From: an uncultured Chloroflexota bacterium
Lineage (GTDB): Bacteria; Chloroflexota; Anaerolineae; Anaerolineales; Villigracilaceae
Assembly: GCA_903914955.1 (NCBI GenBank)
Contig: CAIWRB010000123.1
Coordinates: 1-49,258 of the forward strand
Length of the DNA: 49,258 nucleotides
Direction: 5' to 3'
The position numbers and the translations under genes are program-made. The notes below the pieces were generated by a model. It had not been told where the DNA came from. It saw only the letters and a list, made by a program, of their open reading frames with translations, and searched no databases. Shown here in pieces: positions 23,705 through 32,408 of this stretch (positions within the stretch are counted from its first letter, which is position 1; the number at the start of each line of letters is the position of its first letter).

Positions 23705-24748
23705 ATGGCTAGAATATTTGATGTCATTGAATATGCAAATGAAATGAACGATGAGATCGTCCATCGCTTCCCGGAATCAGGGATCGGGGATTATCGCATC
23801 GGTTCACAGGTGATCGTGCGTGAGAGCCAGAGCGCCGTCTTCTTCCGTGACGGAAATGCGTTGGATGTGTTCAAGGCCGGGCGACATACCATCGCGACTG
23901 CAAATATTCCGAAGGTCATTGATTTCATCGGCAAGGCTTTCAATGAAAGAACTCCATTCCCTGCTGAAGTTTATTTCGTTTCGATGAAGGAATTCGCGAG
24001 CAAAAAGTGGGGCACGCCGCAACCGATCATTGTGCGTAATCCCAACATGGGACTCGGCGTGGCGTTACTCCAGGGATTTGGCACCTATTCATTCCAAATA
24101 AAAGACCCACAGCAATTCGTGACTCAGATCGTTGGAACCACCGGCACATATCGGAGTTCAGAAATTGAAGAACGTCTGCGCACGATGCTGCTCTCGAAGC
24201 TGCAAGATGTGCTCGGCGAAACAGCCGCAAAGAATTCCGTGCCCGAAATGATCGGCTTGACCGAAGAGATCGGCGCGGCAGTCCGCGCAAAAGCGAAAGA
24301 AGATTTCGAAGCCATCGGCTTGATGTTGAAGACATTTTACGTTGGCAACTTAAAGCCCTCTGATAAATCGGCTCAGGAACTGCGCGATATGGGTATGCTG
24401 GATATGCAAACCTACACTCAACTGCAAGCCGCGGATTCGATGCGCGATGCAGCTCAGAATCAAAGCGGCGGCGCTGGTCTCACGGCTGGCATTGGCGCTG
24501 GCATGGGCATCGGCAATTTAATGGGACAGGCTTTACAAGGCGGAATGCAGAACAATTCACAGGGCGGTAGCGCTCCCGCTGGCGCGAGTATGCCTGACAT
24601 CATGACTCCCGCCGAAGCGGCCAAGTTCATGAAAGTGACCGAGGATGATATTATGGCTTCCATTACTGATGGAACTCTGAAGGCCAAGAAAGTCGGCAAG
24701 GCTTTCCGCATCAGTAAAGATAATCTTGAATCGTTTATGAACAGCTAA
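23705..24748 (+). CDS. SPFH/band-7 domain protein with C-terminal excisionase-like helix-turn-helix
   Basis: A 347-residue protein. Residues about 25-215 form an SPFH domain of the YdjI/COG4260 type (VFKAGRHTIATANIPKVIDF and FGTYSFQIKDPQQFV). This group usually ends in a zinc ribbon. Here a Gly/Gln/Met-rich linker (about 253-297) is followed by MTPAEAAKFMKVTEDDIMAS and GTLKAKKVGKAFRISKDNLE, a helix-turn-helix of the excisionase (HTH_17) type with its usual basic wing. No membrane segment is evident. It has its own promoter and terminator, so it is a single-gene unit. The function is unknown; the fusion suggests a scaffold that binds DNA or protein partners. Confidence 0.85.
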   Translation: MARIFDVIEYANEMNDEIVHRFPESGIGDYRIGSQVIVRESQSAVFFRDGNALDVFKAGRHTIATANIPKVIDFIGKAFNERTPFPAEVYFVSMKEFASKKWGTPQPIIVRNPNMGLGVALLQGFGTYSFQIKDPQQFVTQIVGTTGTYRSSEIEERLRTMLLSKLQDVLGETAAKNSVPEMIGLTEEIGAAVRAKAKEDFEAIGLMLKTFYVGNLKPSDKSAQELRDMGMLDMQTYTQLQAADSMRDAAQNQSGGAGLTAGIGAGMGIGNLMGQALQGGMQNNSQGGSAPAGASMPDIMTPAEAAKFMKVTEDDIMASITDGTLKAKKVGKAFRISKDNLESFMNS

Positions 24749-24775
24749 GTTGGTAAATAGGTATTAGTGAATATT

Positions 24776-24810
24776 AAAAGAGACTTTCCAATTGGAGAGT
24801 CTCTTTTGTT
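24776..24810 (+). terminator. Terminator after the SPFH gene
   Basis: AAAAGAGACTTTCCAA pairs with TTGGAGAGTCTCTTTT with one G-T wobble, followed by further T residues. It lies 27 bases after the stop codon and is nearly symmetric, so it could act in both directions. Confidence 0.85.
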
Positions 24811-24828
24811 TTCAGATTGGCAGGTTTG

Positions 24829-24860
24829 AACATCCAAACGTTTACACCTGCCAACTTGCA
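24829..24860 (-). repeat. Octad repeat directly after nnr, copy 1
   Basis: On the plus strand the units are AACATCCA, AACGTTTA, CACCTGCC and AACTTGCA. They end 4 bases from the nnr stop codon. A copy at 28396-28427 matches at 27 of 32 positions and has the same placement after another minus-strand gene. A flanking GGCAGGTTTG at 24819-24828 can pair with part of it. Confidence 0.65.
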
Positions 24861-24864
24861 CCTC

Positions 24865-26487
24865 TTATTCCAGATCGCTGATTACATCTACAACACTATT
24901 CAAAATATCGCTGGCCATCACAGATGCGGTTGTGCCGAGATCTTCAGCGGCGAGCAGCCCTGCCTGGGCGTGGATGTATGCACCTGCGACGGCGGCATCG
25001 TAAGCATCCAAGCCTTGCGCGCGCAGGCCGACGATCAAGCCAGCCAGCACATCGCCCGTGCCAGCACGCGCCAGCGCAGGCGATGCAACGGGGATCACGG
25101 TCATCTGTCCATTGGGCGAAGCGATCACGGTGAACGCGCCTTTCAACACAACAACGTGTCCCCATTCTTTCGCATATTTGCCGGCGACGGCTTCGCGGTC
25201 TTTTTGAATTTCATCCTTCGATAAATTAGTCAACGCAGACATCTCACCGGGATGCGGAGTGAGCACACTGAGCGGCGGAAGTTTATTGTGCCAATCAGAA
25301 ATTTGTGCGAGTAATCGCAACCCGTCCGCATCCACAATCATGGGCGGCAGAACTGCGAACGCACCTTCCTTTGATTCTTTTTCATTATGAACAAAACCAA
25401 TATGTGATGTCTGCTTCTTGGCATTGGACTTGCCTGCGAGCAATCCTTCCAAAAATTCTTTTGTCTTGGCTTCGAGTCCGATTCCTGGGCCGACGAGTAA
25501 TGCTGATGCGCTTTCAAGAGATTTGTTCAACGCTGAAGAATCGCCTGCGATATTGCCCATGTCGTGCGGAAGCAAAATCCACGTGGCCTCTGGGAGTTGA
25601 CCCGCCAGCACAAGATGCAGCGGACTTGGTACAGCCATGGTGACAAGTCCCGCGCCTGAGCGATATGCGGCCAAACCAGCCAGCAGCGCTGCGCCAGTGT
25701 AGTTGATGGAACCAGCAGCTATCAGTGCAGTACCAAACGTCCCTTTGTGTGAATCGAGCGCGCGCTCGGGAAAAAGTCCAGATACCAGTTCATCATCCGC
25801 CACTTCGGTTTTCAAATCATAAAAAGAAGCGAGATCGTCAGGCAAACCAATATCCACAACAGCCAGATCACCGACAAATTCAAAAGCGGGCAATTTCAAC
25901 ATTCCGCGTTTGACCGCCGCCATCGTGACCGTAAGATCGGCGGGCAGACACTCCAGTGCGGCATCGCCAGTTTCACAATCGATGCCAGAGGGACAATCCA
26001 CAGCAACGATATAAGGCGGCATTTCCATATCTGCCATGATAAAAAGGGATTGCTCCAACACAGACGAAATCTCAACCTTGAGCGGAAGTTTTATTCCAGT
26101 GCCAAGCAAACCATCCAACAAAATATCAGCAGATTCAAAACACATACCCAGCGCGGAAAGATCCTTGTCTGTTTCTGCGAAGGTCACTTCCCCACCCGCT
26201 TCGATGAGACGCGCCACCAATTCATCCTTCTTCTTACGCTTGACCACATAAGCGCGCGCATGCCAGCCTTCCTCAACAAGATGAGTCAACGCGACAAGCG
26301 TATCGCCGCCATTGTTGCCGGGACCGACGAGACCAAGGACTTCCTCCCACTCATCATCGAACGCGATCTCATTCACAATTTCCGCAAGCCCGCGGCCTGC
26401 GTTTTCCATCATGTCGGCATATGGCAAGCCGTTTGCGTCTGCTTCTTTTTCAATATCGCGCATCTGCGTGACGGTTACGAGTTTCAT
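24865..26487 (-). CDS. nnr: Bifunctional NAD(P)H-hydrate epimerase/dehydratase
   Basis: Repairs hydrated NADH and NADPH. It has 540 residues in two domains: an N-terminal epimerase (about 1-215) with ADMMENAGRGLAEIV and GPGNNGGDTLVALTHL, and a C-terminal ADP/ATP-dependent dehydratase (about 235-535). The second carries GAGLVTMAVPSPLHL, ALLVGPGIG, IVDADGLRLL, VLTPHPGEMSAL and RAGTGDVLAGLIVGL, all typical. The start ATG has GGAGA 6 bases upstream. It is the last gene of the minus-strand group SCP2, aldehyde oxidoreductase, nnr, but a hairpin with T-tract separates it from the oxidoreductase. Confidence 0.96.
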   Translation of the reverse strand: MKLVTVTQMRDIEKEADANGLPYADMMENAGRGLAEIVNEIAFDDEWEEVLGLVGPGNNGGDTLVALTHLVEEGWHARAYVVKRKKKDELVARLIEAGGEVTFAETDKDLSALGMCFESADILLDGLLGTGIKLPLKVEISSVLEQSLFIMADMEMPPYIVAVDCPSGIDCETGDAALECLPADLTVTMAAVKRGMLKLPAFEFVGDLAVVDIGLPDDLASFYDLKTEVADDELVSGLFPERALDSHKGTFGTALIAAGSINYTGAALLAGLAAYRSGAGLVTMAVPSPLHLVLAGQLPEATWILLPHDMGNIAGDSSALNKSLESASALLVGPGIGLEAKTKEFLEGLLAGKSNAKKQTSHIGFVHNEKESKEGAFAVLPPMIVDADGLRLLAQISDWHNKLPPLSVLTPHPGEMSALTNLSKDEIQKDREAVAGKYAKEWGHVVVLKGAFTVIASPNGQMTVIPVASPALARAGTGDVLAGLIVGLRAQGLDAYDAAVAGAYIHAQAGLLAAEDLGTTASVMASDILNSVVDVISDLE

Positions 26488-26499
26488 TACGTTTCTCCA

Positions 26500-26534
26500 A
26501 AATAAATAAAAGGGCGACCACTAGGGATCGCCCC
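26500..26534 (-). terminator. Hairpin terminator/attenuator between the aldehyde oxidoreductase and nnr
   Basis: On the minus strand a GGGCGA / TCGCCC stem (26512-26533) is followed by a T-rich run (26500-26511). It begins 5 bases after the oxidoreductase stop codon and 13 bases before nnr. The stem resembles a common dispersed GGGCGAC-type repeat. It should reduce read-through into nnr. Confidence 0.7.
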
Positions 26535-26538
26535 TACA

Positions 26539-28356
26539 TCATTTCCAAATATCCTTCGCCACATCTTCCAACCCCAGCTCGATCAACTTCTCTTTGGACG
26601 GTTTGCCGCTTTCCTTATCCCAACCGCGTGCTTCGTAATACGCATTGAGCATGGCAGGAAAATCAGGGACAAATCCCGCTGCGCCGCCTTCGCTGTAAGG
26701 CTCAAGAAAAGCCTTCGGCAATTTATCGTTCGTGCGCGTTAATCCCATGCGGTTATTGATGGCGCGTTTGAGATTCCAGCCGCGTTCGCCTGAGCGCATC
26801 ATATCTTCGAGAGTCCATTCATAACCGCAGGCCGCATTGACCAGATCTACTTGCATTTGCGGGTCAACATTGGCGAAGATACACATCACAAAGGAATTAA
26901 AGAAGGCCCGCCAATTTTGATGACGCGCCACATTCGCTGCTTTCTCGGCCTGAGCGTGACGGTCAAAATAGATGATGCCGATATTCTCCTGCGTAGTGCC
27001 CCAATCCACGAGAAAATAATCGGATTGATTATGGCACGCGCCGCGCGGACTGGTCGCATACGCAAGCGCCATTCCCGAAACTCCACGCGGGTCGTGATAT
27101 GCAACTTCAAGTCCATTCACCTGCACGGCTTCATCTTCCGCACCAAACGCCGCTCCAAATTGACGCGACCCTCGCGATAACAATTCACCGATCCCTTCAC
27201 GGCGCGCGATCATTTGGATCAACTGCCGCACCACCATGAAGTTTCCCCATGTCAACTCAAGTCCGTCAGTATCATGTTTGGTCAACTTGCCCATTTCATA
27301 CAAATGAAATGCAAGTCCGATGGTGTTGGCCGTGCTGATCACATCCATACCGTATTGATCGCACAACTCACCGAGCCGTACCACTTCAACCAGATCTTCA
27401 ATTAAAAGATTTGGGCCAAAACCGACGATCGTTTCGTATTCAGGGCCCTTGCGCTTCTTGGCGTCGCCAATATTCACCACGCGTCCGCATGCGATCACAC
27501 AACCCTGACATGCGCTAGTCCCCACCAAAATACTTTCAGTCATTTTCGAACCAGAGATGTTATCTACGTTTCCAAACGAACCCTGATGATAATACTTCGA
27601 CGGCATTTGCCCGAGATATTCCGAAAAATTTGCTACGCTCGCCGATCCAAGTTCATGCATAATCCTCGCCGCATTGTCCTGCTTGAGCGTGCGGTTGGCT
27701 TCGGAACGTAAATTGGAATAACGCTCCGCCTCCGCAACTTCAATTTTCTTTTGTCCATGCACCGCGATGGCTTTTAGATTCTTCGAACCCATCACCGCGC
27801 CTAGACCAGTGCGCCCCGCCATGCGCCCGTGGTCGCAGCAAATGGATGAATACAAAACTCCACGCTCACCTGCTTGTCCGATCACAGCGACGTGTGCGCC
27901 TTTGATTCCGATTTCCTCTTTGACAAGTTCCTGCGTCTCATAGACATCCTTGCCCCAAATATTCGCGGCGTTTCTGACCTCAAACCTGCCTTCTTCGATC
28001 CAGAGATATATGGGGCTTTGAGATTTTCCTGTGATCCATAATCCATCATAGCCAGCCTTGCGGAGTTCAGGTCCCCAAAATCCACCGATGTTGGATTCAG
28101 CCCATAATTGCGTGGCAGGACTTTTTCCGCAGATCACAAAGCGACCTGTTGTTGGTCCCGAGGTTCCAGTCAACGGCCCATTGATAAACAGCAAAGGTGA
28201 TTCAGGCGACAGCGGGTCGAGTTCCTTCGTCAGGTAGGGATATAGAATCCGCGCCGCAAGGGATGCGCCGCCGAGAAAATCACGCTCCCATTCTTTTGGG
28301 ATGATAAATTCTTCAGTCGTGCCGGTAGTTAGGTTAATTTTTAGAATTGGCTGCAT
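26539..28356 (-). CDS. Tungsten-dependent aldehyde:ferredoxin oxidoreductase
   Basis: Oxidises aldehydes to carboxylic acids with ferredoxin, or runs in reverse, using a tungsten bispyranopterin and one [4Fe-4S] cluster. It has 605 residues, the usual size. The N-terminal FLGGASLAARILYPYL and GPLTGTSGPTTGRFVICGKSP are pterin-binding blocks. C283, C286 and C290 (SACQGCVIAC) give the CxxCxxxC part of the cluster site, and the fourth ligand is probably the Cys in NAACGYEW. A C-terminal RTNDKLPKAF block is typical. No ferredoxin gene is nearby. The start lacks a good ribosome binding site. Aldehyde specificity is unknown. Confidence 0.94.
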   Translation of the reverse strand: MQPILKINLTTGTTEEFIIPKEWERDFLGGASLAARILYPYLTKELDPLSPESPLLFINGPLTGTSGPTTGRFVICGKSPATQLWAESNIGGFWGPELRKAGYDGLWITGKSQSPIYLWIEEGRFEVRNAANIWGKDVYETQELVKEEIGIKGAHVAVIGQAGERGVLYSSICCDHGRMAGRTGLGAVMGSKNLKAIAVHGQKKIEVAEAERYSNLRSEANRTLKQDNAARIMHELGSASVANFSEYLGQMPSKYYHQGSFGNVDNISGSKMTESILVGTSACQGCVIACGRVVNIGDAKKRKGPEYETIVGFGPNLLIEDLVEVVRLGELCDQYGMDVISTANTIGLAFHLYEMGKLTKHDTDGLELTWGNFMVVRQLIQMIARREGIGELLSRGSRQFGAAFGAEDEAVQVNGLEVAYHDPRGVSGMALAYATSPRGACHNQSDYFLVDWGTTQENIGIIYFDRHAQAEKAANVARHQNWRAFFNSFVMCIFANVDPQMQVDLVNAACGYEWTLEDMMRSGERGWNLKRAINNRMGLTRTNDKLPKAFLEPYSEGGAAGFVPDFPAMLNAYYEARGWDKESGKPSKEKLIELGLEDVAKDIWK

Positions 28357-28395
28357 TTTAGTTTACAGGTTATACAGTTAGCATGTGTACAGGTT

Positions 28396-28427
28396 AACCT
28401 TCAAACTTTTAAACCTGCCAACCTGCA
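28396..28427 (-). repeat. Octad repeat directly after the SCP2 gene, copy 2
   Basis: Plus-strand units are AACCTTCA, AACTTTTA, AACCTGCC and AACCTGCA, ending 6 bases from the SCP2 stop codon. Units of similar type (ACAGGTT, GTTAACC) continue towards 28364. The copy at 24829-24860 is its partner. Confidence 0.65.
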
Positions 28428-28433
28428 AACGGA

Positions 28434-28844
28434 TTAAAGAATTTCTTCCGTCGCCTCACCCGCGACGCGGACGAAATCCAGTACGGTGGGGACATTGCGC
28501 ATCATATATCCCATATTGCCCTGAACTTTTAATTTCATAGTCATCATGGCGGTCATGGGATTCATCTTGCCCTTTAATATTGCGGTGATGTTATTGTAGG
28601 TTGCAATCATGACGAAAGTGGGTTTGGGGTAGGCGGATGGGTCGGGCTTGTATTCTGCCTTTCGGCACTTCCCATGCCACAGGTCAAGATAGAATGTGAG
28701 TTCCTCTTTTAAGTTGCCTTCTGGTTCAATCCGAAAGAATAGATCTCCTTCCCAAATCTTTGCAATATCAGCATAGCGTTCATCCGTGTTAAGTTTTTCT
28801 TCAAGCCCCTTTAGCCATTCTTCGCTTGGAAAGATCGCAGACAT
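28434..28844 (-). CDS. SCP2 sterol-binding-type domain protein
   Basis: A 136-residue stand-alone SCP2-fold protein. FPSEEWLKGLEEKLNTDERYADIAKIWEGD and the later PTFVMIATYNNITAILKGKM, MTAMMTMKLKVQGN match bacterial SCP2 proteins that bind lipids, acyl groups or sterol-like ligands, quoted here in part. The start at 28844 has GGAGG 7 bases upstream; the open frame to 28871 lacks a ribosome binding site and is rejected. It is the first gene of the minus-strand group ahead of the aldehyde oxidoreductase, suggesting, weakly, a link to fatty or aromatic aldehydes. Confidence 0.85.
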   Translation of the reverse strand: MSAIFPSEEWLKGLEEKLNTDERYADIAKIWEGDLFFRIEPEGNLKEELTFYLDLWHGKCRKAEYKPDPSAYPKPTFVMIATYNNITAILKGKMNPMTAMMTMKLKVQGNMGYMMRNVPTVLDFVRVAGEATEEIL

Positions 28845-28865
28845 AGTTTGCCTCCAAATAGGATT

Positions 28866-28900
28866 TTCCATAATTGTACCATTATGGAATTATGCATAAT
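28866..28900. promoter_or_regulatory. Inverted repeats (candidate operator) between the SCP2 and ABC genes
   Basis: TTCCATAAT and ATTATGGAA (28866-28889) form a 9-bp inverted repeat with a 6-base spacer, followed by the perfect 12-base palindrome ATTATGCATAAT (28889-28900). A minus-strand TACAAT (28873-28878) inside the first could be the SCP2 -10 box. The symmetry suits a dimeric repressor site. Confidence 0.5.
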
Positions 28901-28905
28901 AATCC

Positions 28906-28934
28906 TTGCGCAAATGAAAAAAATGGTCTATGCT
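28906..28934 (+). promoter_or_regulatory. Promoter of the amino-acid ABC importer
   Basis: TTGCGC (28906-28911) and TATGCT (28929-28934) are 17 bases apart. Transcription would begin near 28941, at the foot of two tandem hairpins. Confidence 0.5.
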
Positions 28935-28942
28935 TAACGTTG

Positions 28943-28980
28943 CGGGATGAATATCATCCCGTGGCAATTTAATAATTGCC
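28943..28980 (+). promoter_or_regulatory. Two tandem leader hairpins before the binding-protein gene
   Basis: CGGGATGA / TCATCCCG (28943-28961) and GGCAATT / AATTGCC (28963-28980) are two perfect inverted repeats, one base apart. They would form the 5' end of the transcript about 25 bases before GGAGGA. An mRNA-stabilising or regulatory role is possible; no known riboswitch class fits. Confidence 0.55.
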
Positions 28981-29007
28981 CAATATTCATGTCTCTTGGA
29001 GGAGCAA

Positions 29008-29916
29008 ATGAAAAAACTGTTCATGCTGGCCAGCCTGCTCGTTTTGGCCTCACTGGTACTTTCTGCTTGTGGCGGGGGCGCTGCCAAAGCGGACAATGTT
29101 CTTGATAATGTTAAGAACCGCGGCTATATTTTGATCTCGACTGATCCGAACTATGCGCCACAATCATTTCTTGACACAACCGCCAAACGTCCAGCCGACA
29201 CCAAATGCCCATCCGATGCTTTAACCACAACCGAAATGCAAGGCTTCGACGTGGATGTTGCCAAAGCGATCGGTGATGCCCTCAAAGTTGAAACCTGTTT
29301 TGCCACACCGGGTTGGGATATTCTCACAGCTGGTAACTGGGCCGACAAATGGGATATGAGCGTGGGCTCGATGACCATCACTACCGCCCGCCAGAAGGTC
29401 CTTGATTTCAGCGTGCCTTACTACTACACTCCAGCAGTTATTGCCGTAGCCAAAGACTCCAGCTACGATACACTTGACTCTCTTGCTGGTCAGGCTTTGT
29501 GCGCCGGCGTTTCCACCACATACGAATCATGGCTGAACAATGATATGGTTGCTCTTGGCCTGCCCGAATCATCAGTCTACTTCAAAGTTCCAGCCGGTGT
29601 AACAGTTGTTCCGCTTGACAGCGATCAGGAATGTGCACAATCCATCGCCGCAGGCCGCACCGACTTCGTTGGCTATGTCACCTCTGGCACCGTGGTGGAT
29701 GCGAATCTCGCGGCGGGTTTGCCTGTGAGAAAACTCGAAGGCGTTGTATATTCTGAAGACCTCGCCGCAGCATTTGACAAGGCCGCCACTCTCAGCACAA
29801 CTTCCCTGCGCGCCGAAGTGGATAAGATCTTTACCGCCATGCATGCTGACGGCACCCTCTCTGCCCTTTCCATCAAATGGCTTGATGGTCAGGATCTGAC
29901 TCAAGCTCCCAAGTAA
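29008..29916 (+). CDS. Amino-acid ABC importer substrate-binding lipoprotein (family 3)
   Basis: A 302-residue exported lipoprotein: MKKLFMLASLLVLASLVLSAC is a signal with lipobox LSAC (Cys about 21), followed by Gly/Ala residues. GYILISTDPNYAPQSF, GFDVDVAKAIGDAL and VGSMTITTARQKVLDFS are hallmarks of the polar amino-acid (SBP family 3) group. It carries a small Cys-containing insertion (DTTAKRPADTKCPSD) after the first strand. The ATG at 29008 has GGAGGA at 28999-29004; an upstream in-frame TTG at 28996 is rejected. The ligand may be arginine or a derivative, given the dimethylargininase-like gene at the operon end, but this is inference. Confidence 0.91.
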   Translation: MKKLFMLASLLVLASLVLSACGGGAAKADNVLDNVKNRGYILISTDPNYAPQSFLDTTAKRPADTKCPSDALTTTEMQGFDVDVAKAIGDALKVETCFATPGWDILTAGNWADKWDMSVGSMTITTARQKVLDFSVPYYYTPAVIAVAKDSSYDTLDSLAGQALCAGVSTTYESWLNNDMVALGLPESSVYFKVPAGVTVVPLDSDQECAQSIAAGRTDFVGYVTSGTVVDANLAAGLPVRKLEGVVYSEDLAAAFDKAATLSTTSLRAEVDKIFTAMHADGTLSALSIKWLDGQDLTQAPK

Positions 29917-29932
29917 TTTTTGGCAGATACAA

Positions 29933-29968
29933 AAGGGAAGCGACTTTAGGTCGCTTCCCTTATTTTTT
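29933..29968 (+). terminator. Terminator/attenuator inside the amino-acid importer operon
   Basis: A 12-bp perfect stem AAGGGAAGCGAC / GTCGCTTCCCTT with loop TTTAG is followed by a T-rich run. It lies between the binding-protein and permease genes. Partial termination would make the binding protein more abundant than the membrane parts. Confidence 0.85.
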
Positions 29969-29987
29969 ATTTTCAAGGGAGATCGGC

Positions 29988-30836
29988 ATGAATATGTTTT
30001 CAAAAAAACAGGACGCACCCAAATCACAAGCCGAATTAATCTATGAAGCCCAGGGGCGCAAGGAAACTCAATTCCGCGCCAATGTGGCACTCTCCTGGTT
30101 TATATTACTATTTATTCTCGTCTTCACTTTCAGCGGCCAGGAAATCACCATCGGGTCAAAAACCTTTAGCGGTATTCATGTCGATACCCAGTTCATGAAA
30201 AACAATTTGACCTTTATAGCCGGCGGGGTGAGTCAAACGATAAAAATCTCCATTCTGTCCATTGGGCTTGCGATGACTCTCGCTCTGTTAGCGGCTCTTG
30301 GACGGCTGTCTACTCTCCCCCCGGTCTACGCGCTAAGCACTTTTTATGTCTCACTCATCCGCGGGACCCCTCTTTATTTGCAAATATTCTTTTTCTTTCT
30401 TGCCCTGCCGCAATTGGGCATTATTCTGCCCGGCCTTGTCGCAGGCGTACTGGCTCTTGGTCTTAATTACGGGGCGTATATGTCTGAAGTATTTCGCGCC
30501 GCATTAAGCTCCGTGGGCAAAGGCCAGCGTGAAGCCGCTATAGCACTCGGATTGACACCGAACCAAACCATGCGGCGCATCGTACTTCCACAGGCCCTGC
30601 GCTTCGCCATTCCGCCTATCGGTAACGATTTTATAGCCATGACCAAAGACTCAGCGCTGGTCTCTGCCACGGGCTTCGTACACGAACTGATGTGGCGTTC
30701 CACCAAAGTTGGGCGCGCGCAATTCCATAATCTTGAGGCGTTGATCATGGCCGCTCTTTTCTACTGGGGTATGACCCTGATCCTGACCTACATCCAAAGC
30801 ATCATAGAAAAACGCCTCGCCAAAGGAGACCGATAA
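29988..30836 (+). CDS. Amino-acid ABC transporter permease (HisM/GlnP-like)
   Basis: A 282-residue inner-membrane permease. A cytoplasmic N-terminus of about 30 residues precedes TM1 ([17 protein letters not shown]). The family-typical [20 protein letters not shown] and the EAA loop [20 protein letters not shown], then [17 protein letters not shown] are present. The segment between TM1 and TM2 is longer than usual. AAGGGAG at 29975-29981 is the ribosome binding site. The ATPase gene begins 1 base after its stop. Confidence 0.93.
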   Translation: MNMFSKKQDAPKSQAELIYEAQGRKETQFRANVALSWFILLFILVFTFSGQEITIGSKTFSGIHVDTQFMKNNLTFIAGGVSQTIKISILSIGLAMTLALLAALGRLSTLPPVYALSTFYVSLIRGTPLYLQIFFFFLALPQLGIILPGLVAGVLALGLNYGAYMSEVFRAALSSVGKGQREAAIALGLTPNQTMRRIVLPQALRFAIPPIGNDFIAMTKDSALVSATGFVHELMWRSTKVGRAQFHNLEALIMAALFYWGMTLILTYIQSIIEKRLAKGDR

Positions 30837-30837
30837 C

Positions 30838-31599
30838 ATGGTTCCCATTGTAAAAATTTCCAACCTTGATAAATATTTTGGCCGCCTGCATGTATTAAAA
30901 AACATCAGTCTTGAAGTTATGCCGCGCGAAGTGGTCTGTCTCATTGGGCGCAGTGGATCAGGCAAAAGCACATTATTGCGTTGCATCAACTTTCTTGAAA
31001 CTCCCTCGCATGGAAGTATTGAAGTGGATGGTGTTAAAGTGGAAGGCGGCGAAAAAGGAAAACTGAACCGCCAACTCATCCATGAGGTGCGCTTGAGAAC
31101 TGGCATGGTCTTTCAGGAATTCAATTTATTCCCGCACATGAGTGTGTTGGAAAATGTGATCGAGGGTCCGGTCCAGGTCAAAGGGATGGATCGTGCTGCT
31201 GCCATCGCATTAGCCGAGAAGAATCTAAACCACGTGGATATGCTCTGGAAAAAAGATGAGTATCCCATGCGTCTTTCCGGCGGGCAAAAGCAGCGTGTTG
31301 CCATTGCGCGTGCGCTTACCATGGAACCAAAAGTCATGCTCTTTGATGAACCCACCTCTGCGCTTGACCCTGAACTCATTGGCGAAGTACTCAACGTTAT
31401 GAAGAAGCTCGCCCAAGATGGCATGACCATGATCATAGTCACCCACGAAATGGGATTCGCCCGCGAAGTGGCAGATCGCGTACTCGTAATGGGCGATGGC
31501 GAATTGATCGAAGACGCAAATCCCACCGATCTATTCAACAGTCCCAAAGATCCGCGCACAAAAGCCTTGATCGACCGTTATCGCTCTGGAGAACAATGA
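30838..31599 (+). CDS. Amino-acid ABC transporter ATP-binding protein (GlnQ/HisP-like)
   Basis: A 253-residue ATPase. Walker A is GRSGSGKST near residue 37, the Q-loop is in [18 protein letters not shown], the signature is [15 protein letters not shown] and Walker B is [15 protein letters not shown]. The switch region is [15 protein letters not shown]. It ends overlapping the hydrolase gene by 4 bases (ATGA), so the hydrolase is co-expressed with the importer. Confidence 0.95.
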   Translation: MVPIVKISNLDKYFGRLHVLKNISLEVMPREVVCLIGRSGSGKSTLLRCINFLETPSHGSIEVDGVKVEGGEKGKLNRQLIHEVRLRTGMVFQEFNLFPHMSVLENVIEGPVQVKGMDRAAAIALAEKNLNHVDMLWKKDEYPMRLSGGQKQRVAIARALTMEPKVMLFDEPTSALDPELIGEVLNVMKKLAQDGMTMIIVTHEMGFAREVADRVLVMGDGELIEDANPTDLFNSPKDPRTKALIDRYRSGEQ

Positions 31600-32360
31600 C
31601 CCTCGCAATAACACGCGATATCAGCCCGCGCTTCAACGAATGTGAGTTGACTCACATCGACCGCACCCCGATAAATTTAGATATCGCGCGCGCACAACAT
31701 CATGAATATGTCAGCGCACTCGCATCCATAGGATGTCAGATCGTGGAATTGCCCGCCGAAACAGATCTACCCGACTCAGTCTTCGTGGAAGATATCGCTT
31801 TTATTCTGGAAGAAGTAGCGGTCATCACACGGCCCGGAGCTGATTCTCGCAAACCAGAAACAGACTCCATCATCCGAGCATTGACTCCCCACCGCGCGCT
31901 GGTACAGGTCACCGCGCCCGCCACAGTGGATGGTGGTGATGTGCTTGTGCTGGGGAAAAATATTTATGTCGGATTATCAACGCGCAGTAATTCAGCCGCC
32001 ATCGAACAACTACAAAATTTATTGGGCATTTATGGTTACAAAATCATTGGCGCAGAAATGACGGACTGTCTGCACTTAAAGACCGCCGTCACCCGCGTGG
32101 ATGATAAAACTCTGCTCATCAATAAGAATTGGGTTTCAGTAGATTATTTCTCAGGTTATGATTTGATCGAAGTAGACCCATCCGAACCGTTTGCGGCAAA
32201 TTGTTTGCCAGTGAATAAACATATCATTTACCCCACATCATTTCCAAAGACGCGCGCAAAACTCGAATCACGCGGATACAAGATCCAATCTGTAACAGTG
32301 GATGAACTCGCGAAAGCCGAAGGTGCAGTTACCTGCTGCAGCTTGATCATTTCACAGTAA
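31596..32360 (+). CDS. Dimethylarginine dimethylaminohydrolase (DDAH)-like amidinotransferase-fold enzyme
   Basis: A 254-residue guanidino-modifying enzyme. [11 protein letters not shown] supplies the substrate-binding acidic residues, [11 protein letters not shown] the following block, [13 protein letters not shown] the catalytic His, and the catalytic Cys is in the C-terminal VTCCSLI. This matches DDAH, which hydrolyses methylated arginine to citrulline and dimethylamine; arginine deiminase proper is longer. It overlaps the ATPase gene by 4 bases, so uptake of an arginine-like compound and its first degradation step seem to be coupled. Exact substrate (arginine, ADMA or another guanidino compound) is not shown. 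Confidence 0.88.
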   Translation: MTLAITRDISPRFNECELTHIDRTPINLDIARAQHHEYVSALASIGCQIVELPAETDLPDSVFVEDIAFILEEVAVITRPGADSRKPETDSIIRALTPHRALVQVTAPATVDGGDVLVLGKNIYVGLSTRSNSAAIEQLQNLLGIYGYKIIGAEMTDCLHLKTAVTRVDDKTLLINKNWVSVDYFSGYDLIEVDPSEPFAANCLPVNKHIIYPTSFPKTRAKLESRGYKIQSVTVDELAKAEGAVTCCSLIISQ

Positions 32361-32408
32361 ACAGAATCAGACTTGGGTAAGCGCGAAACGGGCTCTTCAT
32401 CCAAAACA

